Assembly: GCA_050011195.1 (NCBI GenBank)
Contig: JBEKJO010000011.1
Coordinates: forward strand, 5,863-69,862
Length of the DNA: 64,000 bases
From: PALSA-1440 sp050011195
GTDB lineage: Bacteria > Verrucomicrobiota > Verrucomicrobiia > Limisphaerales > UBA8199
Reading direction: 5' to 3'
Positions 45,655 to 54,319 of the stretch are shown here, one piece after another. The notes under the pieces are model-generated. The model ran no database searches. It saw nothing but the letters and a program-made list of their open reading frames with translations, and was not told the origin of the DNA. The translations under genes and the position numbers were made by a program. Within the stretch, counting starts at the first letter, position 1. The number at the start of each line of letters is the position of its first letter.

Positions 45655-46476
45655 ATGAATGCCTTTAGAGTCCATCATCACGCCGCAGCCAGGCTGTGGT
45701 GGTTAACCCTGGCAGCATTATTGATGCGGCCCCTCGGTGCCTTGGGGGCGACTGAGGATAGATTTGATGTGCTTCAAATCGGGACACGAACGTACACAAA
45801 TGTGACAGTCACCACCAAGGCCAAGAACTACATCTTCATCCTCCATGCTGGCGGCATGACCAGCCTCAAGACCGCCGAGCTCCCGCCCGACCTCCAGCAG
45901 AAGCTCGGCTATGCAGCCGCTCCGGCTTCGAAGGCGCCGACCAACACCGCAACCGTCTGGGCGAAGAAGGAACTCGCCAGGATCGACGTGCCGCAAATCA
46001 GGGACCTGAGGAAGCAACTGCAACAATGGCGTGCAGGTCCCCCGGCGCGCTTGGCGGCAATGGCCTGGATCGGTCCCAAGCCGAACTGGACCGTGTTGGG
46101 AATCGTGCTGCTGCTTTGTCTGTTGCTTTATCTGTTCTATTCCTATTGCTGCATGTTGATTTGCCGGAAGACCGGCCACCCGCCGGGCATTTGGGTCTGG
46201 TTGCCGTTGTTGAAGCTGTTTCCGATGCTCCGCGCCGCCGGCATGTCCGGCTGGTGGTTTCTGGCTTGCTTCGTGCCGGTGCTCAACCTCGTGCCGCTGA
46301 TTCTTTGGCCGCTGAAGATTGCCAAGGCACGCGGCAAGAGCGTCTGGGTCGGGGTTCTGCTGCTCCTGCCGGTCACCAACCTGTTCGCTTTTCTATATCT
46401 TGCCTTTTCCGACGGCGCTTCTGGAGAAGAGGACGAAGGCCCCGAGCCGAAAGTGATGTCTCTGCAGACGGCCTGA
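45655..46476 (+). CDS. Secreted/membrane protein with C-terminal DUF5684-like helices
   Basis: About 273 residues. A signal peptide or anchor (WWLTLAALLMRPLGALG) is followed by a small beta domain with a DRFDVLQIGTRTYTNVTVTT opening, seen in other verrucomicrobial membrane proteins. Four hydrophobic helices follow: GIVLLLCLLLYLFYSYCCML, GIWVWLPLLKLFPMLRAAGM, FLACFVPVLNLVPLILWPL, VWVGVLLLLPVTNLFAFLYL. The GxWFLACFVPVLN pattern matches DUF5684/signal-peptidase-associated membrane proteins. Function unknown. It converges on dtd with only 8 bp between the stop codons. Confidence 0.6.
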   Translation: MNAFRVHHHAAARLWWLTLAALLMRPLGALGATEDRFDVLQIGTRTYTNVTVTTKAKNYIFILHAGGMTSLKTAELPPDLQQKLGYAAAPASKAPTNTATVWAKKELARIDVPQIRDLRKQLQQWRAGPPARLAAMAWIGPKPNWTVLGIVLLLCLLLYLFYSYCCMLICRKTGHPPGIWVWLPLLKLFPMLRAAGMSGWWFLACFVPVLNLVPLILWPLKIAKARGKSVWVGVLLLLPVTNLFAFLYLAFSDGASGEEDEGPEPKVMSLQTA

Positions 46477-46484
46477 CCTGATCA

Positions 46485-46937
46485 CTACTCCCGCGTCTTG
46501 GAATCAATGATGATCGTCACCGGCCCATCGTTGGTGAGACTCACCTGCATCTCCGCCCCGAAGTCGCCTGTTTCGACCGGCCTGCCCAGATCCTGCGTCA
46601 GCCGGGCGATGAATTGCTGATACAACGGCACGGCGACTTCCGGCCGGGCCGCGCGGCTGTAGGAAGGCCGGTTTCCTTTCTTCGTGCTGGCGAACAGGGT
46701 GAATTGGCTGACCAGCACGATGCCGCCCTGCACGTCCTGCACCGAGCGGTTCATCACGCCGTTCTCGTCATCGAACACGCGCAGCCGGACAATCTTGCCG
46801 CTCAGCCATTCGATGTCTTCCACCGTGTCGGCTTCCTCGACGGCCAGCAGCACCGCCAGTCCGTTTTGGATCGCGCCTTTGACGACGCCATCAATGCTGA
46901 CTTTGGCTTCGGCGACCCGTTGAATGACGGCGCGCAT
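46485..46937 (-). CDS. dtd: D-aminoacyl-tRNA deacylase
   Basis: A 150-residue enzyme that removes D-amino acids mischarged onto tRNA. Catalytic motifs SQFTLFAS (about residues 78-85) and NDGPVTIIID (about 136-145, the Gly-cisPro site) are intact; MRAVIQRVAEAKVSIDG is the standard start. Its ATG overlaps the stop of the upstream 54-residue membrane protein by one base (TGATG), so the two are cotranslated. Confidence 0.95.
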   Translation of the reverse strand: MRAVIQRVAEAKVSIDGVVKGAIQNGLAVLLAVEEADTVEDIEWLSGKIVRLRVFDDENGVMNRSVQDVQGGIVLVSQFTLFASTKKGNRPSYSRAARPEVAVPLYQQFIARLTQDLGRPVETGDFGAEMQVSLTNDGPVTIIIDSKTRE

Positions 46938-47101
46938 CAGTGGGATTTCTTCGGCAAACAGCCCAGCTTTGCGAACGCAACCGCGTAGGTCAGGAACCCC
47001 ACAATCAGCAGCCAGGGTTCACCCCTGACGGCCAGCAAAATGCCCCAGCCCAGCATCAGGGCGATGACCAGGTACGCAAGGATTGCCAGAAGGAACTTCA
47101 T
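46937..47101 (-). CDS. 54-residue hydrophobic membrane protein coupled to dtd
   Basis: Frame MKFLLAILAYLVIALMLGWG, then a short polar turn (VRGEPW) and a second hydrophobic stretch (LLIVGFLTYAVAFA), ending LPKKSH. This makes a two-helix hairpin. Its stop TGA shares one base with the dtd ATG. No family recognised; the clear helices and the overlap argue for a real gene. Confidence 0.7.
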   Translation of the reverse strand: MKFLLAILAYLVIALMLGWGILLAVRGEPWLLIVGFLTYAVAFAKLGCLPKKSH

Positions 47102-47176
47102 GCAGGGATGTTACCGCCATTCCGCTTTGGCGCAAGTCCGCCGGTGTGGGGCAGACCCGAATCTGCGGTTAGCCCC

Positions 47177-47401
47177 TCAGGCCGGAGGTCCGTAGTCGAA
47201 GAGCCGCAAATGGGTATCGAAAGCCTCCTCGGGCTCGGCGTTAAGCTGCAAGACGAGCTCCACGTCGGTGAGGTGATACCTCAGGCAAGTATCAATGGCT
47301 TTGCCGGCGTCAGGAAAGTCCTGGGCCTGACCGGGGTCCGGCGTCCATTGGCCCTGGCCAAAATACTCGCGGGTCCTTAGACTCTTAAGCAGCCGCCGCA
47401 T
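47177..47401 (-). CDS. Small protein of the 'WTPD' family, copy 1
   Basis: A 74-residue product: LRTREYFGQGQWTPDPGQAQ, DFPDAGKAIDTCLRYHLTD and VELVLQL. It matches the next upstream gene product (47468-47776) over about 55 residues, with aligned Tyr, Gly, WTPD/E and the VEl-L strand. Such small domains seem to be all alpha/beta with a central helix. Function unknown. Confidence 0.6.
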   Translation of the reverse strand: MRRLLKSLRTREYFGQGQWTPDPGQAQDFPDAGKAIDTCLRYHLTDVELVLQLNAEPEEAFDTHLRLFDYGPPA

Positions 47402-47411
47402 AACGCAATTG

Positions 47412-47472
47412 TGTGAATAACTTGGTGAATACCAAGTGAAAAAGTGAAATACTTATCCACAAGTTGTTCACA
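47412..47472. promoter_or_regulatory. DnaA-box-like cluster
   Basis: Three TTRTNCACA 9-mers in 61 bp: TTATTCACA (minus, 47412-47420), the perfect consensus TTATCCACA (plus, 47453-47461) and TTGTTCACA (plus, 47464-47472). Between them is a perfect inverted repeat CTTGGT-gaat-ACCAAG (47421-47436). The block is the only AT-rich stretch here and separates two paralogous small genes. Confidence 0.45.
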
Positions 47473-47776
47473 ATAGAGGCTCCTTCTTTCCGGGACTCGT
47501 TGACTTTCCCTTCTCTCCCGGGCGGCTTTCCCCGCTGGGTTGACGCCGGCCCAAGGGATCAGGTCGGGAGGGTGATGGGGGGACGGGCAGAACCAGATCG
47601 TAGCGCGGGTCATCGTAGCACAGAAGAATCTCCACATTCTCCAGGTGAGCTTCGAATATCCGTTCCACGGCGCGTGCCACTTGCGCAAGGTCTTCTGCCG
47701 CCTCTTGTTCGGGCGTCCACTTGGATGGCCCTTGATAGTACCACCCGGTTTGAGTGTCGCGCAAAAACACTTTCAT
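47468..47776 (-). CDS. Small protein of the 'WTPD' family, copy 2, with basic tail
   Basis: About 102 residues. The N-terminal 65 residues (MKVFLRDTQTGWYYQGPSKW, TPEQEAAEDLAQVARAVERI, LENVEILLCYDDPRYDLVL) are paralogous to the 74-residue neighbour. The tail of 35 residues is Pro/Lys/Ser-rich and probably disordered. The start ATG at 47776 coincides with the aligned start of the domain; the frame is open to 47860. Confidence 0.6.
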   Translation of the reverse strand: MKVFLRDTQTGWYYQGPSKWTPEQEAAEDLAQVARAVERIFEAHLENVEILLCYDDPRYDLVLPVPPSPSRPDPLGRRQPSGESRPGEKGKSTSPGKKEPLL

Positions 47777-47971
47777 GAACTCGCTCTGCTCTCCTGCCCC
47801 AGCAGGTTCTTCTTTGGTTTCCGCAGCGCGGCTGAATTGTGCAGACACGCTGCCAGCCATTATTCTGACTTAAGAACCACCGTTGCACAATCCGCAGTAA
47901 TACTGAATTCGCTGACGCAGAAGTACGGAAGCCCCCGCGGGCTTGATCGCGGTGAATTGCCGGGCTTGGGC

Positions 47972-48289
47972 TCAAGCGTTAGCGCCATCCTCCCGGCAGT
48001 CACCGCATAAAAACTGCCGTCCATCGAAGAAGGTCCTGAAGGCCCGCATCCTGCGCCCGCACCGGTCGCAGAACTCATAAACCTCTCGCGGGTCCAGTCT
48101 AACGGCGATCCAGACCCGGCCGTGGGCTTTGCGGACCAGCTCGATCTTTTCCGCCACCTCATCTTCCCAATAGTCAAAAACCCTGGCCTTGCTGCGGTCG
48201 TCGGTGAATTCCCAGTGCATCGCGCTCCCGGCGAGATACTGCCCGTCATCGTTGACAATCAACACCTTGACCGCCTCGCGACCATTCAT
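47972..48289 (-). CDS. Small protein related to the 'WTPD' family, with Cys4 motif
   Basis: A 105-residue product. VKVLIVNDDGQYLAGSAMHW, then EFTDDRSKARVFDYWEDEVA and VWIAVRLDP line up with the two downstream paralogs. The C-terminus adds CDRCGRR and CGDC, two Cys pairs that could bind zinc. The ATG at 48289 is the natural start. It is the most upstream of the three tandem genes and may lead the operon. No function known. Confidence 0.6.
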   Translation of the reverse strand: MNGREAVKVLIVNDDGQYLAGSAMHWEFTDDRSKARVFDYWEDEVAEKIELVRKAHGRVWIAVRLDPREVYEFCDRCGRRMRAFRTFFDGRQFLCGDCREDGANA

Positions 48290-48353
48290 TGACGCAACCT
48301 AATTCCAAAGGACCTCTCTGACCAGCGGGCTGTCATGGGGGCTTTCGGGGCCG

Positions 48354-51300
48354 CTAATTAAGCGAGAAATTCACCCGGCTTTGCCCTTTGGCGGATGCCC
48401 CGGTGGACTTGGGCGTGACGAGAAACAAACGGTCGGCGGTGACCTTTCCGCTTTGGAGGAGGACGGACTGTACCGCCTGGGCCCGTTGCTTGATCAGGTC
48501 CCGCTGCTCGTTCTCGGACACCTGGATGACGGAAACCAGCCTGGCTTCGATTTGGTCGAGGGTCAGGGGAGCGCCGTCGGGAGCGGTCGGGAGCTGTGCG
48601 CGGGAGGGCGGTTTGGCGGTGGACGAGCTCCTGGCCACGGTCGTCATCAGCGCCGTGGCGCCTTTGCATTCTGACGCCACCGGGCTTTTCCGGGCGGGCT
48701 TGCCCGAAACCTTGGCGACCTGAGCCTGACCGCCTTGCCCCGCCAATGTGCGCGCGGAAACCGACGCGGCGGTGTTGGTATCCGTGGCCGCGGCGGCGGC
48801 CTCCAGCACGAGCGTCTGGTTCGTGCCGAGTTCCGTGAATATCTGTTTGAGGAGCCGCCCGCGTTCCGCAGGTTCGAGTTGGAGGGTTTCGAGGCTCGGG
48901 ACCGTCTGGCCGGCGTCGGCCAGTTCCTTGAGGCGAAGAACTTTGGCTTGTTGCTCCAACTTCAGGCGGGCCAGCGCCGCGCGGTCCAGCTCCGGATCGA
49001 ACGAGCCGGCGATTTCCAGGTTCAGCGCCGGACGCTCGCAAAGCGCCTTGACGAGCTTGTCCAGCTTTTGCGCCTCGGTGTCGGGAATATCGGCCCTGCC
49101 CGGCTGGAACTCCACAAAGCTCAGTTCCTCCCCGCCGCCCACCAGCGCCCCCAGCAGGGAGAAAGGCGACGCGACCGCCTTGACGATAAGATTGAAGATC
49201 GCCTGCCAAACAAGCGGGGCGATCGCGAACTTGGGATCGTCGGTCTTGCCGCTCAACGGGATGTCGAGATTGATTTGCCCGTTGCGGTCTTTGAAGAGGG
49301 CCACGGCGAGCTTGACCGGCAAATGAGTGGCGTTGGTGCTGTCATTGCGCGGACCGAGGGTAAAATGGTCGATCAGGAACTTGTTTTCCGCCTTGAGCTG
49401 CTTCTGGCTGATGTCGTAGTGCAGCCCCATCGTGAGCTTGCCCTTGTTCAGGGGATGGCCGGCGTATTTCTCCAGGTAAGTCGTAAAGGCCGTCAGGTCC
49501 GTGTTCGTGAAAGCGACCGCCAGGTCCAGTTGCAGGTCTTTGGCCAGCGGATTGACCTTGCCGGAAATGGAGAACGGCGAGCCGGCGTCCACCTTGCCGC
49601 GGACATCCACCGTCGCCGTGCTTTGCTCCTGCGACGACAGGCCCTTGACGGTGCCGCCGAATTCCTGCACGTCAAAAGCCGCATGTGGCTCGATGGACTC
49701 GTCGGAGAAATGGAAGGCCGCGTTCTCCAGCGCGAGCGTGCCAAGCTGGACCGGGAACTCGCCGGCTTTCGCCGGCGTCGCGGTCGCCGCGGGAGCCGCA
49801 GGAGTGGCGGAAGCACCCGCCGCCTTTTCCGGCAGGACAGTCTTGAGGTTCGGGCGGTGGTCCGGTCCGATGATTACGCTGGTCTGGAGGCCGCGCCATT
49901 TGACCTCCTGCGCTTGCAATTGGTTGGGCTGCAAGTCCAGGTCAATGCCCGTCACGTCGAGCGCGTCCCACTTCACGAATTCCTTGAAGAGCACCTGATC
50001 CGTAGTAACGAAGTTGGTGAGGCTGATGTCGCCCGCGAACTTCACCAGCGGCGCGCCCGCGCCGGGCGGGGCATAGCGCACCCGGCCCTGAGTGCCGAAT
50101 CGTCCGCTGGTGATAGCCAGGCGCGCCTGCTCGCTCACATACGGCTGGAAGGGGCGCAAGTCGAGATCGCTAACGGCGATTTCCAGGTCGGCCAGCGGCG
50201 GCGCAATCTTCGCGGTGCCGTGCACCGTCAACGTGCCGGCCTGGTTCAGCCGCGCGGACAGCGACACCGTTATCGGCTCATTGCTCACCGTGCTAAGCCC
50301 TTTCACGTTGAAGGCGAGTTGGTCGAGGCTCAAAGTGGCGGGCTTGGCCGGCTTCTGATCCTCCAGTTTGATGGTGTAGTCGTCAAAGGCGATTTCTTTC
50401 AGGAGGACAGTCCAAGGCGGTTCGCTGGGAGCGGGGTTGTTGGTGGTGGGCGGGCTTGCTGCCGGCGGATTCACCAGACCCAGCAAGTTGATTGTCCCGT
50501 CCTTCATCTGCCGCGCGAGAATTGAACCGCCGGCGGACTTGACCAGGCCCACTTCTATCCGGCGGTCGGCGAGGCTGGCCTCGGTCCGCTCGACGGAGAA
50601 AGATGGAATGCCGACCACTGTCTCGCCGGTGTCCGCCGCTTTGAGCTGGAAGCCCGTCAGGGCAACGCCGGCGTTGGAGACGGTGACCAGCGGCGCGTTG
50701 GAGGAGCTGGCAAACCGGTATTCCGCCCCGGCGTCGAGTTTGCCGGCCAGCACTTCACCCCGCAGGGTGTCCTCGAAATAGGGCGCATATTTCTTGATCT
50801 CCAGCCCGGCCAGCTTGATCTCCCCGGCCGAGCGCTGCGGCGCGAGGCAAAACGTGCCGCTGCCGGCGACCCTCTCACCGGCTTCGGTGGCCACACTGAA
50901 TTCGTAAGCCGCGTCCGAGTCCGGGCGGGTGGTGAAGCGCTGCAAGTGAACCCGAATCGGCTTGAGCGTGGTCTCAAATCGGCTGTGCCGGCTCAGGTCG
51001 GTGAACGAGATGGCCGCGTCGTTGAGCGCGAAGTCATCAACTGACAAAGTCCACGGCGTGGAGGGGGTGGACGCGGCGGCGTTGGTGGGGGCGGGCCTGG
51101 CGGGCGGCGGCTCCAGCAGCCCGTTCAGATTCAGCGAGCCGTCTTTCTCGAGGCGGACGATATTGGCGCATCGAGCGATCCCGAACTTGCCGACGTGCAG
51201 GTTGCGCTGCCGCAGATCAAAATCCATTGACCGGAGGGCCAACCACGGGAGAGAGGTCACGATCTCCCCGGTGTTCAGGTCTTTGACCTTCAAGCCGCCC

Positions 51301-52148
51301 AGCACGACGGTGCCGTTGGTGAGGCTGGCGTCGAAACCGTTGGTCCCGGCGGCGAGGGCGTAGTCGGCGCGGACGTTGAGCCGTCCCTCGGTGATTTCCG
51401 CGCGGAGGTAATCCCGCACCAGGGGGGTCCACCTGCTCAGTTCGGCGCCCGCCAGCTCGAAGTGGCCGCGCGACTCGAACGGCTGCGCCACCAGGCTGCC
51501 GGCCCAGGCAAAGCCCCGGCCCGAGTCGTTCCTGGCCTCGAACGAATAGACGCTGCCCTTGCCCACGCGGGTGGTGAGATTGGTCAGTGAAAGGTTGATC
51601 GGCTTGAACTCGGTATGCAGCGGCAGGCGGTGCGTCTCATCGTCCACCGTGAACGCCCCGTCATCAATGTGCAGCCACCAGACGTTGACGCGGGGCAAAG
51701 CGCCTGGTTTCTCGGGTTTGGGCGGGGCGGGCGCGGCCTCGTCGAACATGTTGGCAAAGTTGAACCGCCCATCCTTGAACAGGATCACGTGTCCGTAAGG
51801 CTGCTTGAGACCGATCTCGGCGAACGTCCAGGCGAAGCGCACCAGCGACGAGAGCTGGAAGTTCACGTACAACTCCTCCCACGAGGCGAAGACCTGCCCG
51901 TCCGGCTCCGTCAGCGACAGGCCGCGGATGGTCAGCGACAGGACCAGGGGGTTGAACTTCACCTGGCGAATCGCCGCCTGGCGTTTGGTCGCAGCGGGCA
52001 GCCGCTTGAGCAGTTGCGACTTGATGATCGGCGGCAGCACGAAGAACCCGGCCAGGACATAAACCAGAAAGACCGCCCCGGCCCACAGCAGGCGTCGGCG
52101 CCAACGCGGCCGTTTAGGGGCGTGCAAAGTTGAATTTCGTATGGCCAT
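48354..52148 (-). CDS. Giant AsmA-like DUF748 membrane-anchored protein
   Basis: About 1,264 residues. One N-terminal helix (LLWAGAVFLVYVLAGFFVLP) is followed by repeated DUF748-type beta units (LVLSLTIRGLSLTEPDGQVF, LKIKDLNTGEIV-like LKVKDLNTGEIVTSLP, VALTGFQLKAADTGETVVGI). The C-terminal part has LSFVEFQPGRADIPDTEAQK and LNLEIAGSFDPELDRAALAR, an OmpA-like ending typical of this family. AsmA/DUF748 proteins are thought to help lipid or polymer transit in the periplasm. The ATG at 52148 gives a standard anchor; upstream frame runs into an inverted repeat. Confidence 0.85.
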   Translation of the reverse strand: MAIRNSTLHAPKRPRWRRRLLWAGAVFLVYVLAGFFVLPPIIKSQLLKRLPAATKRQAAIRQVKFNPLVLSLTIRGLSLTEPDGQVFASWEELYVNFQLSSLVRFAWTFAEIGLKQPYGHVILFKDGRFNFANMFDEAAPAPPKPEKPGALPRVNVWWLHIDDGAFTVDDETHRLPLHTEFKPINLSLTNLTTRVGKGSVYSFEARNDSGRGFAWAGSLVAQPFESRGHFELAGAELSRWTPLVRDYLRAEITEGRLNVRADYALAAGTNGFDASLTNGTVVLGGLKVKDLNTGEIVTSLPWLALRSMDFDLRQRNLHVGKFGIARCANIVRLEKDGSLNLNGLLEPPPARPAPTNAAASTPSTPWTLSVDDFALNDAAISFTDLSRHSRFETTLKPIRVHLQRFTTRPDSDAAYEFSVATEAGERVAGSGTFCLAPQRSAGEIKLAGLEIKKYAPYFEDTLRGEVLAGKLDAGAEYRFASSSNAPLVTVSNAGVALTGFQLKAADTGETVVGIPSFSVERTEASLADRRIEVGLVKSAGGSILARQMKDGTINLLGLVNPPAASPPTTNNPAPSEPPWTVLLKEIAFDDYTIKLEDQKPAKPATLSLDQLAFNVKGLSTVSNEPITVSLSARLNQAGTLTVHGTAKIAPPLADLEIAVSDLDLRPFQPYVSEQARLAITSGRFGTQGRVRYAPPGAGAPLVKFAGDISLTNFVTTDQVLFKEFVKWDALDVTGIDLDLQPNQLQAQEVKWRGLQTSVIIGPDHRPNLKTVLPEKAAGASATPAAPAATATPAKAGEFPVQLGTLALENAAFHFSDESIEPHAAFDVQEFGGTVKGLSSQEQSTATVDVRGKVDAGSPFSISGKVNPLAKDLQLDLAVAFTNTDLTAFTTYLEKYAGHPLNKGKLTMGLHYDISQKQLKAENKFLIDHFTLGPRNDSTNATHLPVKLAVALFKDRNGQINLDIPLSGKTDDPKFAIAPLVWQAIFNLIVKAVASPFSLLGALVGGGEELSFVEFQPGRADIPDTEAQKLDKLVKALCERPALNLEIAGSFDPELDRAALARLKLEQQAKVLRLKELADAGQTVPSLETLQLEPAERGRLLKQIFTELGTNQTLVLEAAAAATDTNTAASVSARTLAGQGGQAQVAKVSGKPARKSPVASECKGATALMTTVARSSSTAKPPSRAQLPTAPDGAPLTLDQIEARLVSVIQVSENEQRDLIKQRAQAVQSVLLQSGKVTADRLFLVTPKSTGASAKGQSRVNFSLN

Positions 52149-52247
52149 CTGACCCGGCGTAATTGTAGCACGGGTCGGCAAGATCAACAGCCGGAAAAAT
52201 GGGGCGCATCGACATGGCCACCAAGGAGTGAGAACACCCAACGGTGA

Positions 52248-52352
52248 CGGACCGCGAGCCGTCCCCGGCTCGCAGCAGCCACCGACGCGAAACGACCATC
52301 GAAGCGCTGGCACCTTCCAATGCGCTGCGAGCCGGGGACGGCTCGCGGTCCG
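52248..52352. repeat. Perfect 29-bp inverted repeat, each arm itself palindromic
   Basis: Arms 52248-52276 and 52324-52352 are perfect reverse complements over 29 bp, 47 bp apart. Each arm contains GCGAGCC-gtcccc-GGCTCGC, a REP-like stem. It sits between divergent genes, in the shared promoter region. Confidence 0.85.
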
Positions 52353-52424
52353 GTGGTGCTGCCAAGATACGCCGGAAAAATGTCTGGCCATCTTTCCCGG
52401 CGCCGGCCAGATTCCGGCACGTCT

Positions 52425-53912
52425 ATGGCCGAGCCGCTCAAGCTGACGCGCATCCCGTCGCTCAAATCCGTCGCCGAGTTCCGCGCTCGCGTGGCGTCGC
52501 TGGAAATTGACCTGCCCTGCGAGGACGCCATCGCCACCGGCCAGGCCTCACCCCTCGCCCAGCCGCTCCGGGCGATTTCCATCAACGGCAAGCACCTCGG
52601 CAACCGCTACGCCGTCCAGCCCATGGAAGGCTGGGACGCCACCACCACCGGCGGCCCCACCGACGATGTCCTCCGGCGCTGGCAACGATTCGGCGAAACC
52701 GGCGCGAAGCTCATCTTCGGCGGCGAAGCCATGGCCGTGCGCCCCGATGGCCGGGCCAATCCCAACCAGCTCATCATCAACGAACAGAATAAGGCCGGCC
52801 TGGCGAAGCTCCGCGAAACGCTCATTGCCGCGCACAAAGACCGTTGCGGCGCCGCCGCCGATTTGGTCATCGGCTTTCAACTGACCCACTCCGGCCGATT
52901 CTGCAAACCCAACGACAACTCCCGCCTCGAACCGCGCGTCGCTTATCGGCATCCCCTCCTCGACCCCCCCTTCCAGGTCACCAGCGACGCCCAGGTCTGG
53001 ACCGACAGCGAGCTGGAGCGGCTCGTCCAAGACTACGTCAACGCGGCCCGCGTTGCCTGGGACGTGGGCGCCGACTTCGTGGACCTCAAGCATTGCCACG
53101 GCTACCTCCTCCACGAGTTCCTCAGCGCCTTCACGCGCCCGGGCAAATACGGCGGCTCCTTCGAGAACCGCACCCGTTTGCTCCGCGACATCATTGCCGC
53201 CATCCGCGCCAGCGGGAACAGGATTGAATTCGGCGTCCGGCTCAGCGCCTTTGACTTCGTCCCGTTCCTGCCCGACCCGCGGTTCTCGCGGCCGGGGAAG
53301 CCCGGGCCGGGCGTGCCCGCCGATTTCTCGCGCTGCCTGCCTTACCGCTATGCCTTCGGCAGCGACCAGCAGAACCCGCTCGCTTACGACCTGAGGGAGA
53401 CGTTCCAGTTCCTCGACCTGTGCGCGGAACTCGGAGTGAAGATCGTGAACCTCAGCGCCGGCTCTCCCTACTACAACCCCCATATTCAGCGGCCCGCAGC
53501 CTATCCGCCGTCGGATGGCTACCAGCCGCCCGAAGACCCGCTGGTCGGCGTCGCCCGGCAAATCAACGTCGTGCGCCAGCTCAAGGCCCGCGCGCCCGGG
53601 AGCCTTCTGCTCGTTGGTAGCGCCTACAGCTACTTGCAGGAATACCTGCCTCATGTGGCGCAGCATGTCCTCCGCCACGGCTGGGCCGATCTCATCGGGA
53701 TTGGCCGCGTGGTGCTCTCCTACCCGCGTATGCTGGCCGACGCGATAGGGCAGGGGACCCTCTCCGCCAAATCCATCTGCCGCACCTTCAGCGACTGCAC
53801 CACCGCCCCGCGCAACGGCCTGATCAGCGGCTGCTACCCCCTGGACCGCTACTATGCCGCCAAACCCGAGTTCCAAAAGCTCAAAGCCATCAAAAAGCCC
53901 CAGCCCCTATAA
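52425..53912 (+). CDS. Old-Yellow-Enzyme-family NADH:flavin oxidoreductase
   Basis: About 495 residues. The FMN barrel shows GNRYAVQPMEGWDATTTGGP, LVIGFQLTHSGRFCKP, the substrate His pair in VDLKHCHGYLLHEFLSAF, YGGSFENRTRLLRDIIAAI and the late LLVGSAYSYLQEYLPHVAQH barrel end. It lacks the C-terminal Fe-S/pyridine-nucleotide half of 2,4-dienoyl-CoA reductases but is longer than minimal OYE. It is a cytosolic ene-reductase with unknown substrate. ATG at 52425 is well placed; the upstream frame lies in repeat DNA. Confidence 0.85.
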   Translation: MAEPLKLTRIPSLKSVAEFRARVASLEIDLPCEDAIATGQASPLAQPLRAISINGKHLGNRYAVQPMEGWDATTTGGPTDDVLRRWQRFGETGAKLIFGGEAMAVRPDGRANPNQLIINEQNKAGLAKLRETLIAAHKDRCGAAADLVIGFQLTHSGRFCKPNDNSRLEPRVAYRHPLLDPPFQVTSDAQVWTDSELERLVQDYVNAARVAWDVGADFVDLKHCHGYLLHEFLSAFTRPGKYGGSFENRTRLLRDIIAAIRASGNRIEFGVRLSAFDFVPFLPDPRFSRPGKPGPGVPADFSRCLPYRYAFGSDQQNPLAYDLRETFQFLDLCAELGVKIVNLSAGSPYYNPHIQRPAAYPPSDGYQPPEDPLVGVARQINVVRQLKARAPGSLLLVGSAYSYLQEYLPHVAQHVLRHGWADLIGIGRVVLSYPRMLADAIGQGTLSAKSICRTFSDCTTAPRNGLISGCYPLDRYYAAKPEFQKLKAIKKPQPL

Positions 53913-54031
53913 CCGCTGCTTCCTGGAAAACCCGGCCCGCCCTGGCGGATTTTAGAGAATCTGGCGTGCCGTCGGGCAAGCGCTCTGACCTCCCGCCGCC
54001 CTTTCCCCCTCGGGGAACGCGTTTTTCCTCC

Positions 54032-54068
54032 AAGTCCACCAAGTCCACCAAGTCCATCCCGTCCACCC
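54032..54068. repeat. Short tandem repeat aagtccacc
   Basis: Three near-perfect copies of the 9-mer aagtccacc followed by a degenerate copy (ccgtccacc). Confidence 0.75.
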
Positions 54069-54171
54069 CTTTTAGGCCCCACTCCGGGGGAACGGTTTTC
54101 CATGATTATTCACTGAGTCCTGCTGGCGGCTTCGCCCTCAGCCGAAAAAGCCAATGGGTCTAACTCTCTAC

Positions 54172-54319
54172 TTGACAGTGTGATAGAAATAGTATAAATA
54201 CCCCCCAGCCTCGTGGCATACCCAGGCCACGGCTCCGGCGAACGGGCCTCAGAACCGTTGCCGGTAGCGTCGAACCCGACACGACTATGGGCGCAAGGGC
54301 AGAAAACCCCCTTGCGCCC
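54172..54319 (+). ncRNA. Possible small RNA: promoter-like sequence and long hairpin
   Basis: TTGACA (54172-54177) and TATAAA (54193-54198, 15-nt spacer) are followed by a region with GTGGC/GCCAC and GTCG-aacc-CGAC stems. A perfect 11-bp stem GGGCGCAAGGG (54289-54299) / CCCTTGCGCCC (54309-54319) closes it. No T tract follows. The neighbourhood has no gene it could lead. Confidence 0.25.

Noticed and set aside
47412..47472. Replication origin (oriC)
   Set aside because: DnaA-like boxes are present, but no dnaA, rpmH, mnmG or parAB genes and no clear unwinding element are near.
48735..50525. 596-codon plus-strand frame opposite the DUF748 gene
   Set aside because: Rich in Arg/Gln/Gly with no domain; the minus strand carries a clear DUF748 protein.
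52548..53876. 442-codon minus-strand frame opposite the OYE-like gene
   Set aside because: No signature and biased composition; the plus strand shows the complete flavoprotein.
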